Part shown: positions 1 through 6,736 of the stretch, piece by piece
Layout of the letters: each line of letters begins with the position of its first letter
Numbering within the stretch: the first letter of the stretch is position 1
From: Chloroflexota bacterium
Lineage (GTDB): Bacteria; Chloroflexota; Dehalococcoidia; Dehalococcoidales; RBG-16-60-22
Direction: 5' to 3'
Assembly (NCBI GenBank): GCA_016190585.1
Contig: JACPQH010000022.1
Span: 1-8,079, forward strand
Length of the DNA: 8,079 bases
The notes under the pieces: model-generated
Databases searched by the model: none
What the model saw: the letters and a program-made list of their open reading frames with translations, nothing else
What the model was told of the DNA's origin: nothing
Translations under genes and position numbers: made by a program

Positions 1-1309
1 CCTGCGCGCCGTCCAGGCCCTGAGGAAAAAGAAGAGCGAGCAGCGCATCCCCATCGGCCAGGCGCTCCCGCTGGTTGAAGTCATCCTGGAACAGCTCCGA
101 AACGTGCCGGGTCTGAAGAACCTGGCGGCGGCCGGCAGCCTGCGCCGTTTTCAAGAGACCGTCGGCGACATCGACCTCATGGGCACGGCTGATGACCCGG
201 CGGCGGTAATCAGCGCCTTCACTGGGCTGCCCCAGGTCAAGCAGGTGCTGGGCCGCGGCACGACCAAGGCCAGCGTCATCGCCGACGCCGACCTCAAGGT
301 TGACCTGAGGCTCGTCGAGCATGACGCCTTCGGCTCCCTGCTCCAGTATTTCACCGGGAGCAAGCAGCACAACATCAACCTGCGTGAGCGCGCGCGCCGC
401 CTGGGACTGAGCCTATCCGAATATGGCATCACCGTCCTGGACTCGGGCAAACTGGAGAAGTTCGCCACGGAGGAAGGCTTCTACACCCGGCAGGGCCTGG
501 ACTGGATCCCCCCGGAAATACGCGAAGGCGGTCCGGAGATAGAGCTCGCCGAGCGGCGCGGCCTGCCCCGCCTCATCGAGCCGGCCGACATCAGGGGCGA
601 CCTTCATGTGCACACCGACTGGAGTGACGGCCGGAACTCGATCGCGGAGATGGCGCGGGCCGCCTGCGACCGGGGCTACGAGTACATCGGCATCGCCGAT
701 CACACCTTCGGCCGGGGCATCGCCCGCGGCCTGGACGCCGCGCGCCTGGAGAAGCAGACCGAGACGATTACCCGCCTGAACCAGGAACCGGGCGGCATCC
801 GCATCCTGAGCGGGTCCGAGGTGGACATCCGGGCCGACGGCGCCCTCGACCTGCCTGATGACATCCTGGCCCGGCTTGATTTTGTCATCGCTGGCGTGCA
901 CTCGAGCCTTAACCAGAGCCAGGAGAAGATTACCGAACGTCTAATCAAGGCCCTGGCAAACCCTCACGTTGATATCCTGGCGCACCCCACGGGACGTCAG
1001 CTACCCGACCGCGAGCCGTCCGCCATTGACATGGAGACGCTCTTCCGCGCCGCCGCCCGGAACCGGACCATACTCGAGATTAACGCCATGCCCAACCGGC
1101 TCGACCTGAAGGACACCCACGTCATGCGCGCGCGTGAGCTCGGCGTCAAACTCATCATTAGCACTGACTCCCATGGCGCCGAGCAGCTCGGGACACTGCG
1201 CTTCGGGACCGGGGTGGCGCGGCGCGCCTGGTGCCGGCGTCAGGACATCGTCAACACCTGGCCGGTCGACGACCTCCTGGCCTACCTGAGGGAGCGGTCG
1301 GAAAGATGA
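1..1309 (+). CDS. polX: DNA polymerase/3'-5' exonuclease PolX, 5'-truncated by the window edge
   Basis: Family X DNA polymerase that fills short gaps in base-excision repair, with a C-terminal PHP metallophosphoesterase that in bacterial PolX gives 3'-5' exonuclease and AP-endonuclease activity. The frame is open from base 2 with no start codon, so the gene begins upstream. About 435 residues remain; bacterial PolX is usually about 570, so the N-terminal helix-hairpin-helix part is missing. The polymerase portion shows AGSLRR followed by GDIDL, with catalytic Asp at 167-169 and 173-175 and the third Asp in VDLRL at 302-304. The PHP domain starts near 596 with DLHVHTDWSDG. All nine expected metal ligands are present: His 605 and 611, Asp 626, His 701, Glu 818, His 899, His 983, Asp 1166 and His 1172 (first base of each codon). 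Both activities should therefore be intact. The stop TGA overlaps the next gene's ATG. A GTG at 104 lies inside the polymerase domain and is not the true start. Confidence 0.95.
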   Translation, partial: LRAVQALRKKKSEQRIPIGQALPLVEVILEQLRNVPGLKNLAAAGSLRRFQETVGDIDLMGTADDPAAVISAFTGLPQVKQVLGRGTTKASVIADADLKVDLRLVEHDAFGSLLQYFTGSKQHNINLRERARRLGLSLSEYGITVLDSGKLEKFATEEGFYTRQGLDWIPPEIREGGPEIELAERRGLPRLIEPADIRGDLHVHTDWSDGRNSIAEMARAACDRGYEYIGIADHTFGRGIARGLDAARLEKQTETITRLNQEPGGIRILSGSEVDIRADGALDLPDDILARLDFVIAGVHSSLNQSQEKITERLIKALANPHVDILAHPTGRQLPDREPSAIDMETLFRAAARNRTILEINAMPNRLDLKDTHVMRARELGVKLIISTDSHGAEQLGTLRFGTGVARRAWCRRQDIVNTWPVDDLLAYLRERSER

Positions 1310-2037
1310 CCAGCGACCAGATAACGTATACCGCCAGGTCGCCGGAAGACGCCGAGGCCATCGCCCACCTCGAGCGGGCCATCGCCGCGGGCAAGAACTG
1401 GTATATCGCCCTGCTCGAGGCCATGGGGCTGTGGGGCAGCACGGAGGAGTGCTACCGGGGACGCGATTACCGCTACCTGATTGACGGCGAGGCCTTCGAC
1501 TGGCTGCTGCTGGCGGAGCGCCTGTGCCAGACTATCAACGACAGCCTGCCCGGGAACCCGGAGCGGGAAGCCCTGGTCTTCCAGGGCAAGCCGCCTTTAC
1601 GCCTGTCCACCGCCGAGCTGAAAAAACTCATCGGCGCCGCCAAGTACCGGCAGTACCTGAACTACTTCTACGGTGTCACCCTGGAAGGCCTGCTGTACCA
1701 CGCCGTGTACGAGGAGGTCCAGAAGGAATGGCACCTCCTCTGGGCCAGCAAGGAGCCGGAGGCCGTGGAGGAGACCTACCGCCGGATTTACGGCCTGGGC
1801 AAGACCGAGATGCTGCGGCGCTACCACCGGGACAAAGGCTCCGGCCCACCCCGGACGATGAGCCTCACCCAGCTTAAAGAGTTCACCTACTGGCTTTTCA
1901 AGTACCGGATCGAGCACTGCGAGAAGGCCAAGGTCGCCAGCGATACCCGCAAGACGCTCAATTACCTGAAGCGCCAGTGGCGCAAGGGCGGCCTCTTCGG
2001 GGTGCTGGCCACCGACGAACCCGCGGAATCCGAGTAG
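1306..2037 (+). CDS. Uncharacterised 243-aa soluble protein, translationally coupled to polX
   Basis: I do not recognise this family. The start chosen is ATG 1306, which overlaps the polX stop in an ATGA arrangement. A purine-rich GAGGGAG at 1288-1294 inside the polX tail could serve as the ribosome binding site, about 11 bases upstream. An in-frame start at 1231 would lie well inside polX and is rejected. The 243-residue product has no signal peptide or membrane segment. It looks mostly alpha-helical and is rich in Tyr, Trp and Leu. Residues 112-145 hold a dense aromatic/charged stretch (KYRQYLNYFYG to EVQKEWHLLW). Residues 190-230 are basic and aromatic and end in LKRQWRKGG, which could contact nucleic acid. 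The last dozen residues are acidic. There is no Walker motif, metal cluster or recognisable catalytic pattern. The four-base overlap implies co-expression with PolX, so a repair-linked role is plausible but is inference only. Confidence 0.8.
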   Translation: MTSDQITYTARSPEDAEAIAHLERAIAAGKNWYIALLEAMGLWGSTEECYRGRDYRYLIDGEAFDWLLLAERLCQTINDSLPGNPEREALVFQGKPPLRLSTAELKKLIGAAKYRQYLNYFYGVTLEGLLYHAVYEEVQKEWHLLWASKEPEAVEETYRRIYGLGKTEMLRRYHRDKGSGPPRTMSLTQLKEFTYWLFKYRIEHCEKAKVASDTRKTLNYLKRQWRKGGLFGVLATDEPAESE

Positions 2038-2077
2038 CCGCCTTGCTTTCCCTTAAACTGAACGAGTACACACAGCC

Positions 2078-2106
2078 TTGCGATGCCTCCCCTGGAATGA
2101 TAGAAT
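2078..2106 (+). promoter_or_regulatory. Sigma-70 promoter with extended -10, for tRNA-Lys
   Basis: The -35 is TTGCGA at 2078-2083 (4 of 6 matches to TTGACA). A 17-base spacer separates it from the -10 TAGAAT at 2101-2106 (5 of 6 matches to TATAAT). The -10 is preceded by TG at 2098-2099 and one base, forming an extended -10 element. The standard six-base discriminator puts +1 at G2113, the first base of the tRNA. Confidence 0.65.
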
Positions 2107-2112
2107 AGGTTT

Positions 2113-2185
2113 GGGCCGCTAGCTCAACTGGTAGAGCAGCTGACTCTTAATCAGCAGGTTCAGAGTTCGAGACTCTGGCGGCTCA
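2113..2185 (+). tRNA. tRNA-Lys (anticodon CTT)
   Basis: A full 73-base cloverleaf can be folded. The acceptor stem pairs 2113-2119 (GGGCCGC) with 2178-2184 (GCGGCTC), seven pairs including one G-U, and A2185 is the discriminator base. The D stem is GCTC 2122-2125 with GAGC 2134-2137. The anticodon stem is GCTGA 2139-2143 with TCAGC 2151-2155. The loop CTCTTAA carries anticodon CTT at 2146-2148, which reads the lysine codon AAG. The variable loop is AGGTT. The T stem is CAGAG 2161-2165 with CTCTG 2173-2177 around TTCGAGA. CCA is not encoded (TTTTA follows), so it must be added by nucleotidyltransferase. AAG is common in the flanking genes, which fits a CUU isoacceptor. Confidence 0.97.
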
Positions 2186-2247
2186 TTTTATCGCTTCCGA
2201 TACCGATTGCCGGAAATATCTTTACCTCTCTCCGAAGCTGCCTGGTT

Positions 2248-2259
2248 CGCGGCGCCGCG
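2248..2259. repeat. 12-bp perfect GC palindrome upstream of the activase promoter
   Basis: CGCGGCGCCGCG is exactly self-complementary. It lies 8 bases upstream of the -35 hexamer of the next promoter. It has no loop and no following T-run, so it is not a standard terminator. It could be a regulator site, but in GC-rich DNA it may be chance. Confidence 0.25.
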
Positions 2260-2267
2260 CCTCCCCA

Positions 2268-2296
2268 TTTACTTATTCCGGGCGAGACTTTATAAT
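2268..2296 (+). promoter_or_regulatory. Sigma-70 promoter for the activase fusion gene
   Basis: TTTACT at 2268-2273 (4 of 6 matches to the -35 consensus) is followed by a 17-base spacer and a perfect TATAAT -10 at 2291-2296. The predicted start is near G2303, giving a leader of about 26 bases before ATG 2329. That is too short for a riboswitch or attenuator. It sits in an AT-rich pocket between the tRNA and the gene and indicates independent transcription. Confidence 0.65.
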
Positions 2297-2320
2297 TTAG
2301 AGGTTGTCCCGCCAGACAAC

Positions 2321-2326
2321 AGGGGG
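2321..2326 (+). promoter_or_regulatory. Ribosome binding site AGGGGG with very short spacing
   Basis: AGGGGG ends only two bases before ATG 2329, closer than the usual five to nine. It still favours 2329 over the other in-frame ATG at 2359, which has no Shine-Dalgarno sequence in front of it. However, protein similarity to the family's usual MKxGIDIGS N-terminus would favour 2359. The start is therefore slightly uncertain, by ten codons. Confidence 0.45.
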
Positions 2327-2328
2327 AA

Positions 2329-5300
2329 ATGCTCAATTCATCATCCCAGTATCCTTTAATGAAGCTCGGCATAGACATCGGTTCCGTATCAGCCAAGGTA
2401 GTTGTCATCGACGGGGCCGATAACATAATCGAAACGCACTACGTCCGCACCCGGGGCCAGCCAGTCGAGACGATCCTCGCGATTTTGAAAGACGTCGGCT
2501 CGCGGTTCCCGCCGGCGGGCTTCACGGTGGCCGGGGCCACCGGCACGGGCGGGGAGCTTATCTGCCGGCTGCTGGGTATCCCGTTCATCAACGAAATCAT
2601 CGCCCAGGCGGCCGGCGCCACCCGCTTCCACCCGGAAGTCAGGAGCATCATCGAGATCGGCGGCCAGGACTCCAAGCTGATTATCCTGGGCAGCGCGTCC
2701 CCCGGCCAGCCGCCCAGGGTAACCGATTTCGCCATTAACGGGGCCTGTGCCGCCGGCACCGGCTCTTTCCTCGACCAGCAGGCGTCCCGCATGGGCATCT
2801 CCATCGAAGACCTGGGCGTGATGGCCCTTGAGTCCGAAAACCCGCCCCGGGTGGCCGGGCGCTGCAGCGTCTTTGCCAAGACGGACATGATCCACCTCCA
2901 GCAGGTCGGGACGCCCATGGCCGACATCGTGGCCGGGCTGTGTTTCGCCATGGTGCGCACCTTCAAGGGACAGGTGGCGCGGGGCCGCAAACTGGACACC
3001 CCGCTGTCTTTCCAGGGCGGCGTCGCCGCCAACAAGGGTATCCGGCGGGCCGTCCTCGAGGTGCTGGAGCTGCAAGAGACCGAGATGATCGTGCCGGAGC
3101 ATTTTACCGTGCTGGGGGCGTTGGGAGCGGCCCTGGTCGCCGCCGAAAGGGCGCTGAAATCCGGTAAAACCTCCGGCCTGCCCCCGGACGCCGTCCGGCG
3201 GATAGAGGACTACATCGCGCGGCGGGAGTACAGGTTCACCAGCCTGCCGCCGCTCAAGGGTGACGACTATCCTATCTTCACCGAGCCGGTACGCCAGGAC
3301 ATCCCGCCGGGGACCGAGGTCTACGTCGGCGTGGACATCGGCTCGATCAGCACCAACGTCGTGGTGCTGGACCGCGAGAACAATGTCCTGGCGCGGCGCT
3401 ACCTGCTGACCGCCGGCAAGCCCATCGAGGCCGTCAGGCAGGGCCTGTACGAGGTCTGGCAGGAGCTCGGCGACCGGGTGGTCGTCAAGGGGGCCGGCTC
3501 GACCGGCTCGGGGCGCTACATGACCGGCGAGTTCTTCGGCGCCGACGCCATCCGCAACGAGATTACCAGCCACGCCCGGGCCGCCAGCTTCGTCTGCCCC
3601 GAAGCCGATACCATCTTCGAGATCGGCGGGCAGGACGCCAAGTTCATCAGCCTCCAGGGCGGCACCATCGTGGACTTCGCCATGAACAAGGTCTGCGCCG
3701 CCGGCACCGGCTCCTTCCTCGAAGAGCAGGCCGAGAAGCTGGGCATCAACATCAAGGAAGAGTTCGGCAAGCTCGCCCTGGCCTCCAGACAGCCCCTCGA
3801 CCTCGGGGAGCGATGCACCGTCTTCATGGAATCCCAGCTAAACTACCACAAGCAGAAAGGGGCCAAGAAGGAAGACATGGTCGCCGGCCTGGCTTACTCG
3901 GTGGTCAAGAACTACATCACCCGGGTGGTCGAGGACCGGCGCATCGGCGACAATATCCTTTTCCAGGGCGGCGTGGCCTACAACCGTGGCGAGAAGGCCG
4001 CGTTTGAGGCCGTGCTCGGCAAGAAAGTCAAGGTGCCGCCGCAGCACGACATCCTTGGCGCCATCGGCGTGGCCATGCTGGCCCGCGAGGAGGTCGAGCG
4101 CACCGGTCAGGCGTCGCGCTTCCGGGGTTTCGACCTGCGCGACCGCCGGTACCAGCTCTCCTCCTTTGAGTGCCGCAGCTGCCCGAACCTGTGCGAGATT
4201 CACAAGGTGGTCTTCGAGGGGAAATCGCCCCTCTTCTACGGGGCGCGCTGCGACAAGTTCGACAGCCCCGAGAAGCAGGCGCGCAAGAAAGCCTCCCGGA
4301 TACCGCGACTTTTCGAGGAGCGCCAGCAGGCCCTGATGCAGTCCTATCCAAAGGACGCCCCGGACCAGCCCAACGGCCAGACGGTGGGCATCCCGCGGGT
4401 GCTGTTCTTCCACGAGCTCTTCCCGCTCTGGAAGGCTTTTTTCACCGAGCTCGGCTTCCAGATTGTCCTCTCCGACCCCACCAGCCGGTTCATCATCCGC
4501 AAGGGGGTGGAGAATGTCATCGAGGAGCCCTGCCTGCCCATCAAGATGGCGCACGGCCATATCCTCAACCTCCTGGAGAAGAAACCGGATTTCGTTTTCC
4601 TGCCGGTGCAGTCCACCATGGAGAAGTATGAAGACTTCGCCAAGTCATGGAACTGCCCGCTGACGCAGAGCCTGCCTTTCCTGATAAACAGCTCCGTCCG
4701 CATCCGGGAAGCCCTCGGCGCCAACGGCCGTCCCACGGTGCTCCGGCCCGTGATTCACGCCGACCGCGGCCGGGACTGGCTGAGGCGGGTGCTGACGCGG
4801 CTGGCGCGGCAGATGGGCGCCGCGCCGCGGGCCGAAACAGCCGTCAGCCGCGCCTTTGCCGCCCACGATGCCTTCGAAGGCTGGGCGCAGCGGCGCGGCG
4901 AAGAGGTCCTCCGGTCGCTGGGACCAGATGAGAAGGCCCTCGTGATAATCGGGCGGGTCTACAACACCTGCGACCCCGAGCTGACACTGGACCTGCCGGA
5001 AAAACTCCGCGACATGGACATCACCGCCATCCCGCTGGACCTCCTGCCCCTCAAGTCCCTGGCGCGGGAGATAAATCCCGACCACCCCAACATGTACTGG
5101 AAATCCGGCCAGAAGATCCTCGGCGCCGCGCGGCTGATAGCCCGCGACCCGCGCCTCTTCGGTCTTTATATCACCAACTTCGCCTGCGGTCCGGATTCCT
5201 ACCTCCTGAAGTTTTTCAGCAAGGAGATCGAGGGCAAGCCCTTCCTCACCATCGAGATTGACGAGCACTCCGCCGACGCCGGCGTCATGACCCGGTGCGA

Positions 5301-6606
5301 GGCCTTCATTGATACCATCCGGCACGCCAATACGCGGGGCGCCCGGAAAACCATCGAGGTCTTCAGCATCAGCCAGAGCCTGGCTAACCGCAAGCGCATC
5401 TACCTGCCGTACATGATAGATCACGGCTACGTGCTGGCCGCCGCCATGCGGCACTGCGGCGTCGAGGCCGAGGCGCTGCCGCCATCGGACGAGCAGACGC
5501 TGGATATCGGCCGGAAATACACCACGGGCAAGGAATGCTACCCCAGCATCATCACCACCGGCGACATCGTGAAAAAGACCATGGCGCCGGACTTCAACCC
5601 GGACCAGGCGGCCTTCTTCATGCCCGGCGCCAGCGGGCCGTGCCGTTTCGGGCAGTATAACCGGCTGCACCGCATCGTGCTGGACGAGCTCGGTTTACCG
5701 CAGGTGCCGATGCTCGTCTTCGACCAGACCAGGAGCTTCCACCAGCACATGGCCGCCCTGGGCAACGGCTTTCGCCTCCGGGCCTGGCGCGCCATCACCA
5801 TCGTTGACCTGATGCAGAAGATGCTGCTGGAGAGGCGGCCTTACGAGGTCAACAAAGGCGAGACCGATACCGTCTACAACGCCGGCCTGGAAAACCTGGT
5901 CAGGGTTATCGAGCAGCAGGGCGACGGCCTGATACCGGCGGCGCGGGAGATTCGGGCGGCCTTTGACGGCGTCAAGCTGGACCGGGGCCTGCGCAAACCG
6001 CGTATCGGCATCGTGGGCGAGATCTTCGTGCGGAGCAACTCCTTCGCCAATGATTTCGTGGTCCACAAGCTGGAAGCCCTGGGCGCCCAGTGCGCCGTGC
6101 CGCCGCTGGAGGAGTGGATGGACTACATCGATTTCCAGCGGAAACGGCGCTTCCGCTTGCGCCACGAGGGCGGCTGGCGGGACTGGGCGAAGCAGGCGCT
6201 GACCGAGGTCGTCCAGGAGAGGGCCGCCGAGCCGCTGCGCCGGGAGTTTGACGGGGCCGTCGAGCACTTCGGCCGCGAGCTGCCCACCGGCCAGATACTG
6301 GCGCGCGGCCGCCGCTACCTCTCGCCGGCGGTCGAGGGCGAGGCCATCCTAAGCATGGGGCGCATGGTAGAGTACGCCGAGCATGGCTTTGACGGCGTCG
6401 TGAACGTCATCCCTTTCGGCTGTATGCCCGGCACCATCGCCGGCATCCTCCTGCACCAGTTCCGCAATGATTACGGCCTGCCGGTGTTCACCATGGTGGT
6501 GGAGGGTACCAAGGATGCCGGCCAGGACATCCGGCTCGAGGCCTTTTTTCACCAGTGCGCCGACCGCCTGCGGGCGGCCGGGACGGCGCACCCGGGGACG
6601 CGTTAG
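2329..6606 (+). CDS. Giant acyl-CoA dehydratase activase-related fusion protein (two BadF/BcrA-type ATPase modules, Cys linker, two HgdB-like modules)
   Basis: This 1425-residue cytoplasmic iron-sulfur protein belongs to the large CoA-enzyme activase / 2-hydroxyacyl-CoA dehydratase-related family. Known relatives (HgdC, BcrA/D) use ATP to push a low-potential electron from a [4Fe-4S] cluster onto a dehydratase or reductase partner. Module 1 (residues 11-275) starts GIDIGSVSAKVV and has IEIGGQDSK, CAAGTGSF (Cys140), GRCSVF (Cys179) and GGVAANKG. Module 2 (331-590) repeats these with GVDIGSIST, EIGGQDAK, CAAGTGSF (Cys456), ERCTVF (Cys496) and GGVAYNRG. A linker follows with C615-x2-C618-x3-C622 and Cys641. 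Residues 687-1000 (DUF2229-like, EEPCLPIKMAHGHI) and 1021-1410 (GKECYPSIITTGDI) are two dehydratase-like modules that resemble each other, with Cys735, 776, 953 and Cys1070, 1105, 1365. No membrane segment is seen. It has its own promoter and no acyl-CoA genes beside it, so the substrate is unknown. Homologues of this length occur in anaerobes, but I know of no firm function. Confidence 0.92.
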   Translation: MLNSSSQYPLMKLGIDIGSVSAKVVVIDGADNIIETHYVRTRGQPVETILAILKDVGSRFPPAGFTVAGATGTGGELICRLLGIPFINEIIAQAAGATRFHPEVRSIIEIGGQDSKLIILGSASPGQPPRVTDFAINGACAAGTGSFLDQQASRMGISIEDLGVMALESENPPRVAGRCSVFAKTDMIHLQQVGTPMADIVAGLCFAMVRTFKGQVARGRKLDTPLSFQGGVAANKGIRRAVLEVLELQETEMIVPEHFTVLGALGAALVAAERALKSGKTSGLPPDAVRRIEDYIARREYRFTSLPPLKGDDYPIFTEPVRQDIPPGTEVYVGVDIGSISTNVVVLDRENNVLARRYLLTAGKPIEAVRQGLYEVWQELGDRVVVKGAGSTGSGRYMTGEFFGADAIRNEITSHARAASFVCPEADTIFEIGGQDAKFISLQGGTIVDFAMNKVCAAGTGSFLEEQAEKLGINIKEEFGKLALASRQPLDLGERCTVFMESQLNYHKQKGAKKEDMVAGLAYSVVKNYITRVVEDRRIGDNILFQGGVAYNRGEKAAFEAVLGKKVKVPPQHDILGAIGVAMLAREEVERTGQASRFRGFDLRDRRYQLSSFECRSCPNLCEIHKVVFEGKSPLFYGARCDKFDSPEKQARKKASRIPRLFEERQQALMQSYPKDAPDQPNGQTVGIPRVLFFHELFPLWKAFFTELGFQIVLSDPTSRFIIRKGVENVIEEPCLPIKMAHGHILNLLEKKPDFVFLPVQSTMEKYEDFAKSWNCPLTQSLPFLINSSVRIREALGANGRPTVLRPVIHADRGRDWLRRVLTRLARQMGAAPRAETAVSRAFAAHDAFEGWAQRRGEEVLRSLGPDEKALVIIGRVYNTCDPELTLDLPEKLRDMDITAIPLDLLPLKSLAREINPDHPNMYWKSGQKILGAARLIARDPRLFGLYITNFACGPDSYLLKFFSKEIEGKPFLTIEIDEHSADAGVMTRCEAFIDTIRHANTRGARKTIEVFSISQSLANRKRIYLPYMIDHGYVLAAAMRHCGVEAEALPPSDEQTLDIGRKYTTGKECYPSIITTGDIVKKTMAPDFNPDQAAFFMPGASGPCRFGQYNRLHRIVLDELGLPQVPMLVFDQTRSFHQHMAALGNGFRLRAWRAITIVDLMQKMLLERRPYEVNKGETDTVYNAGLENLVRVIEQQGDGLIPAAREIRAAFDGVKLDRGLRKPRIGIVGEIFVRSNSFANDFVVHKLEALGAQCAVPPLEEWMDYIDFQRKRRFRLRHEGGWRDWAKQALTEVVQERAAEPLRREFDGAVEHFGRELPTGQILARGRRYLSPAVEGEAILSMGRMVEYAEHGFDGVVNVIPFGCMPGTIAGILLHQFRNDYGLPVFTMVVEGTKDAGQDIRLEAFFHQCADRLRAAGTAHPGTR

Positions 6607-6736
6607 GGCAAAATCCCCGGGCGCCTCCGCGCGCTCGTAAAATTACGTAAATCTGGAAAGCCAATTACGTATCATTCCGTATATCGCGCCTTAAGTGTGC
6701 CCTGTTAGGATAGTAAAAGCGCCCACGGCCTTTAGT
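6607..6736. other. 130-bp spacer between the activase fusion and ftsH
   Basis: This spacer is noticeably more AT-rich than the flanking genes, especially 6638-6720. I see no convincing intrinsic terminator: GCGC-CTCC-GCGC at 6621-6632 has only a four-base stem and no T-run. Candidate -10 elements for ftsH are TATCAT at 6670-6675 and TAAAAG at 6714-6719 (with TTAAGT at 6691-6696, 17 bases upstream). Neither has a good -35, so the promoter is not settled. Read-through from the upstream gene cannot be excluded. Confidence 0.5.
6636..6682. promoter_or_regulatory. Cluster of CGTA-centred repeats, possible operator upstream of ftsH
   Basis: The nonamer AATTACGTA occurs at 6641-6649 and 6663-6671, start to start 22 bases, close to two helical turns. 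A third, degenerate copy, CATTCCGTAT, abuts the second at 6673-6682. The first copy contains the palindrome TTACGTAA (6643-6650) and is also part of an inverted repeat CGTAA-AA-TTACG (6636-6647). The cluster overlaps a possible -10 (TATCAT 6670-6675). It does not match CIRCE (HrcA) or HAIR (HspR) heat-shock operators. A dimeric repressor site is the most natural reading, but the regulator is unknown. Confidence 0.35.

Noticed and set aside
104..106. GTG as a start for PolX
   Set aside because: The upstream in-frame codons (2-103) continue the polymerase sequence (RIPIGQALPLVEVIL), and position 104 falls just before the catalytic palm, so the gene is simply cut by the window edge.
1231..1305. 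Upstream in-frame ATG for the gene after polX
   Set aside because: It would add 25 residues lying wholly inside the PolX C-terminus in another frame. ATG 1306 gives the usual stop-start overlap.
2113..2185. tRNA as an integration site for a mobile element
   Set aside because: No integrase, no direct repeat of the tRNA 3' end elsewhere in the window, and the downstream gene matches its neighbours in composition.
2189..2202. Small hairpin TATCG-CTTC-CGATA after the tRNA
   Set aside because: It has a five-pair stem only. The TTTT lies before the stem, not after it, so a terminator role is not supported.
2389..3573. 394-codon - strand open frame within the activase gene
   Set aside because: It lies entirely opposite conserved ASKHA motifs and its product resembles no family. 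High third-position GC produces such frames. The same reasoning applies to the - strand frames at 3838-4560, 4645-5670 and 5695-6267.
6611..6632. Possible terminator after the activase gene
   Set aside because: Only short GC stems (CCCGGG, GCGC/GCGC) and no T-run follow, so it does not meet the usual intrinsic terminator pattern.
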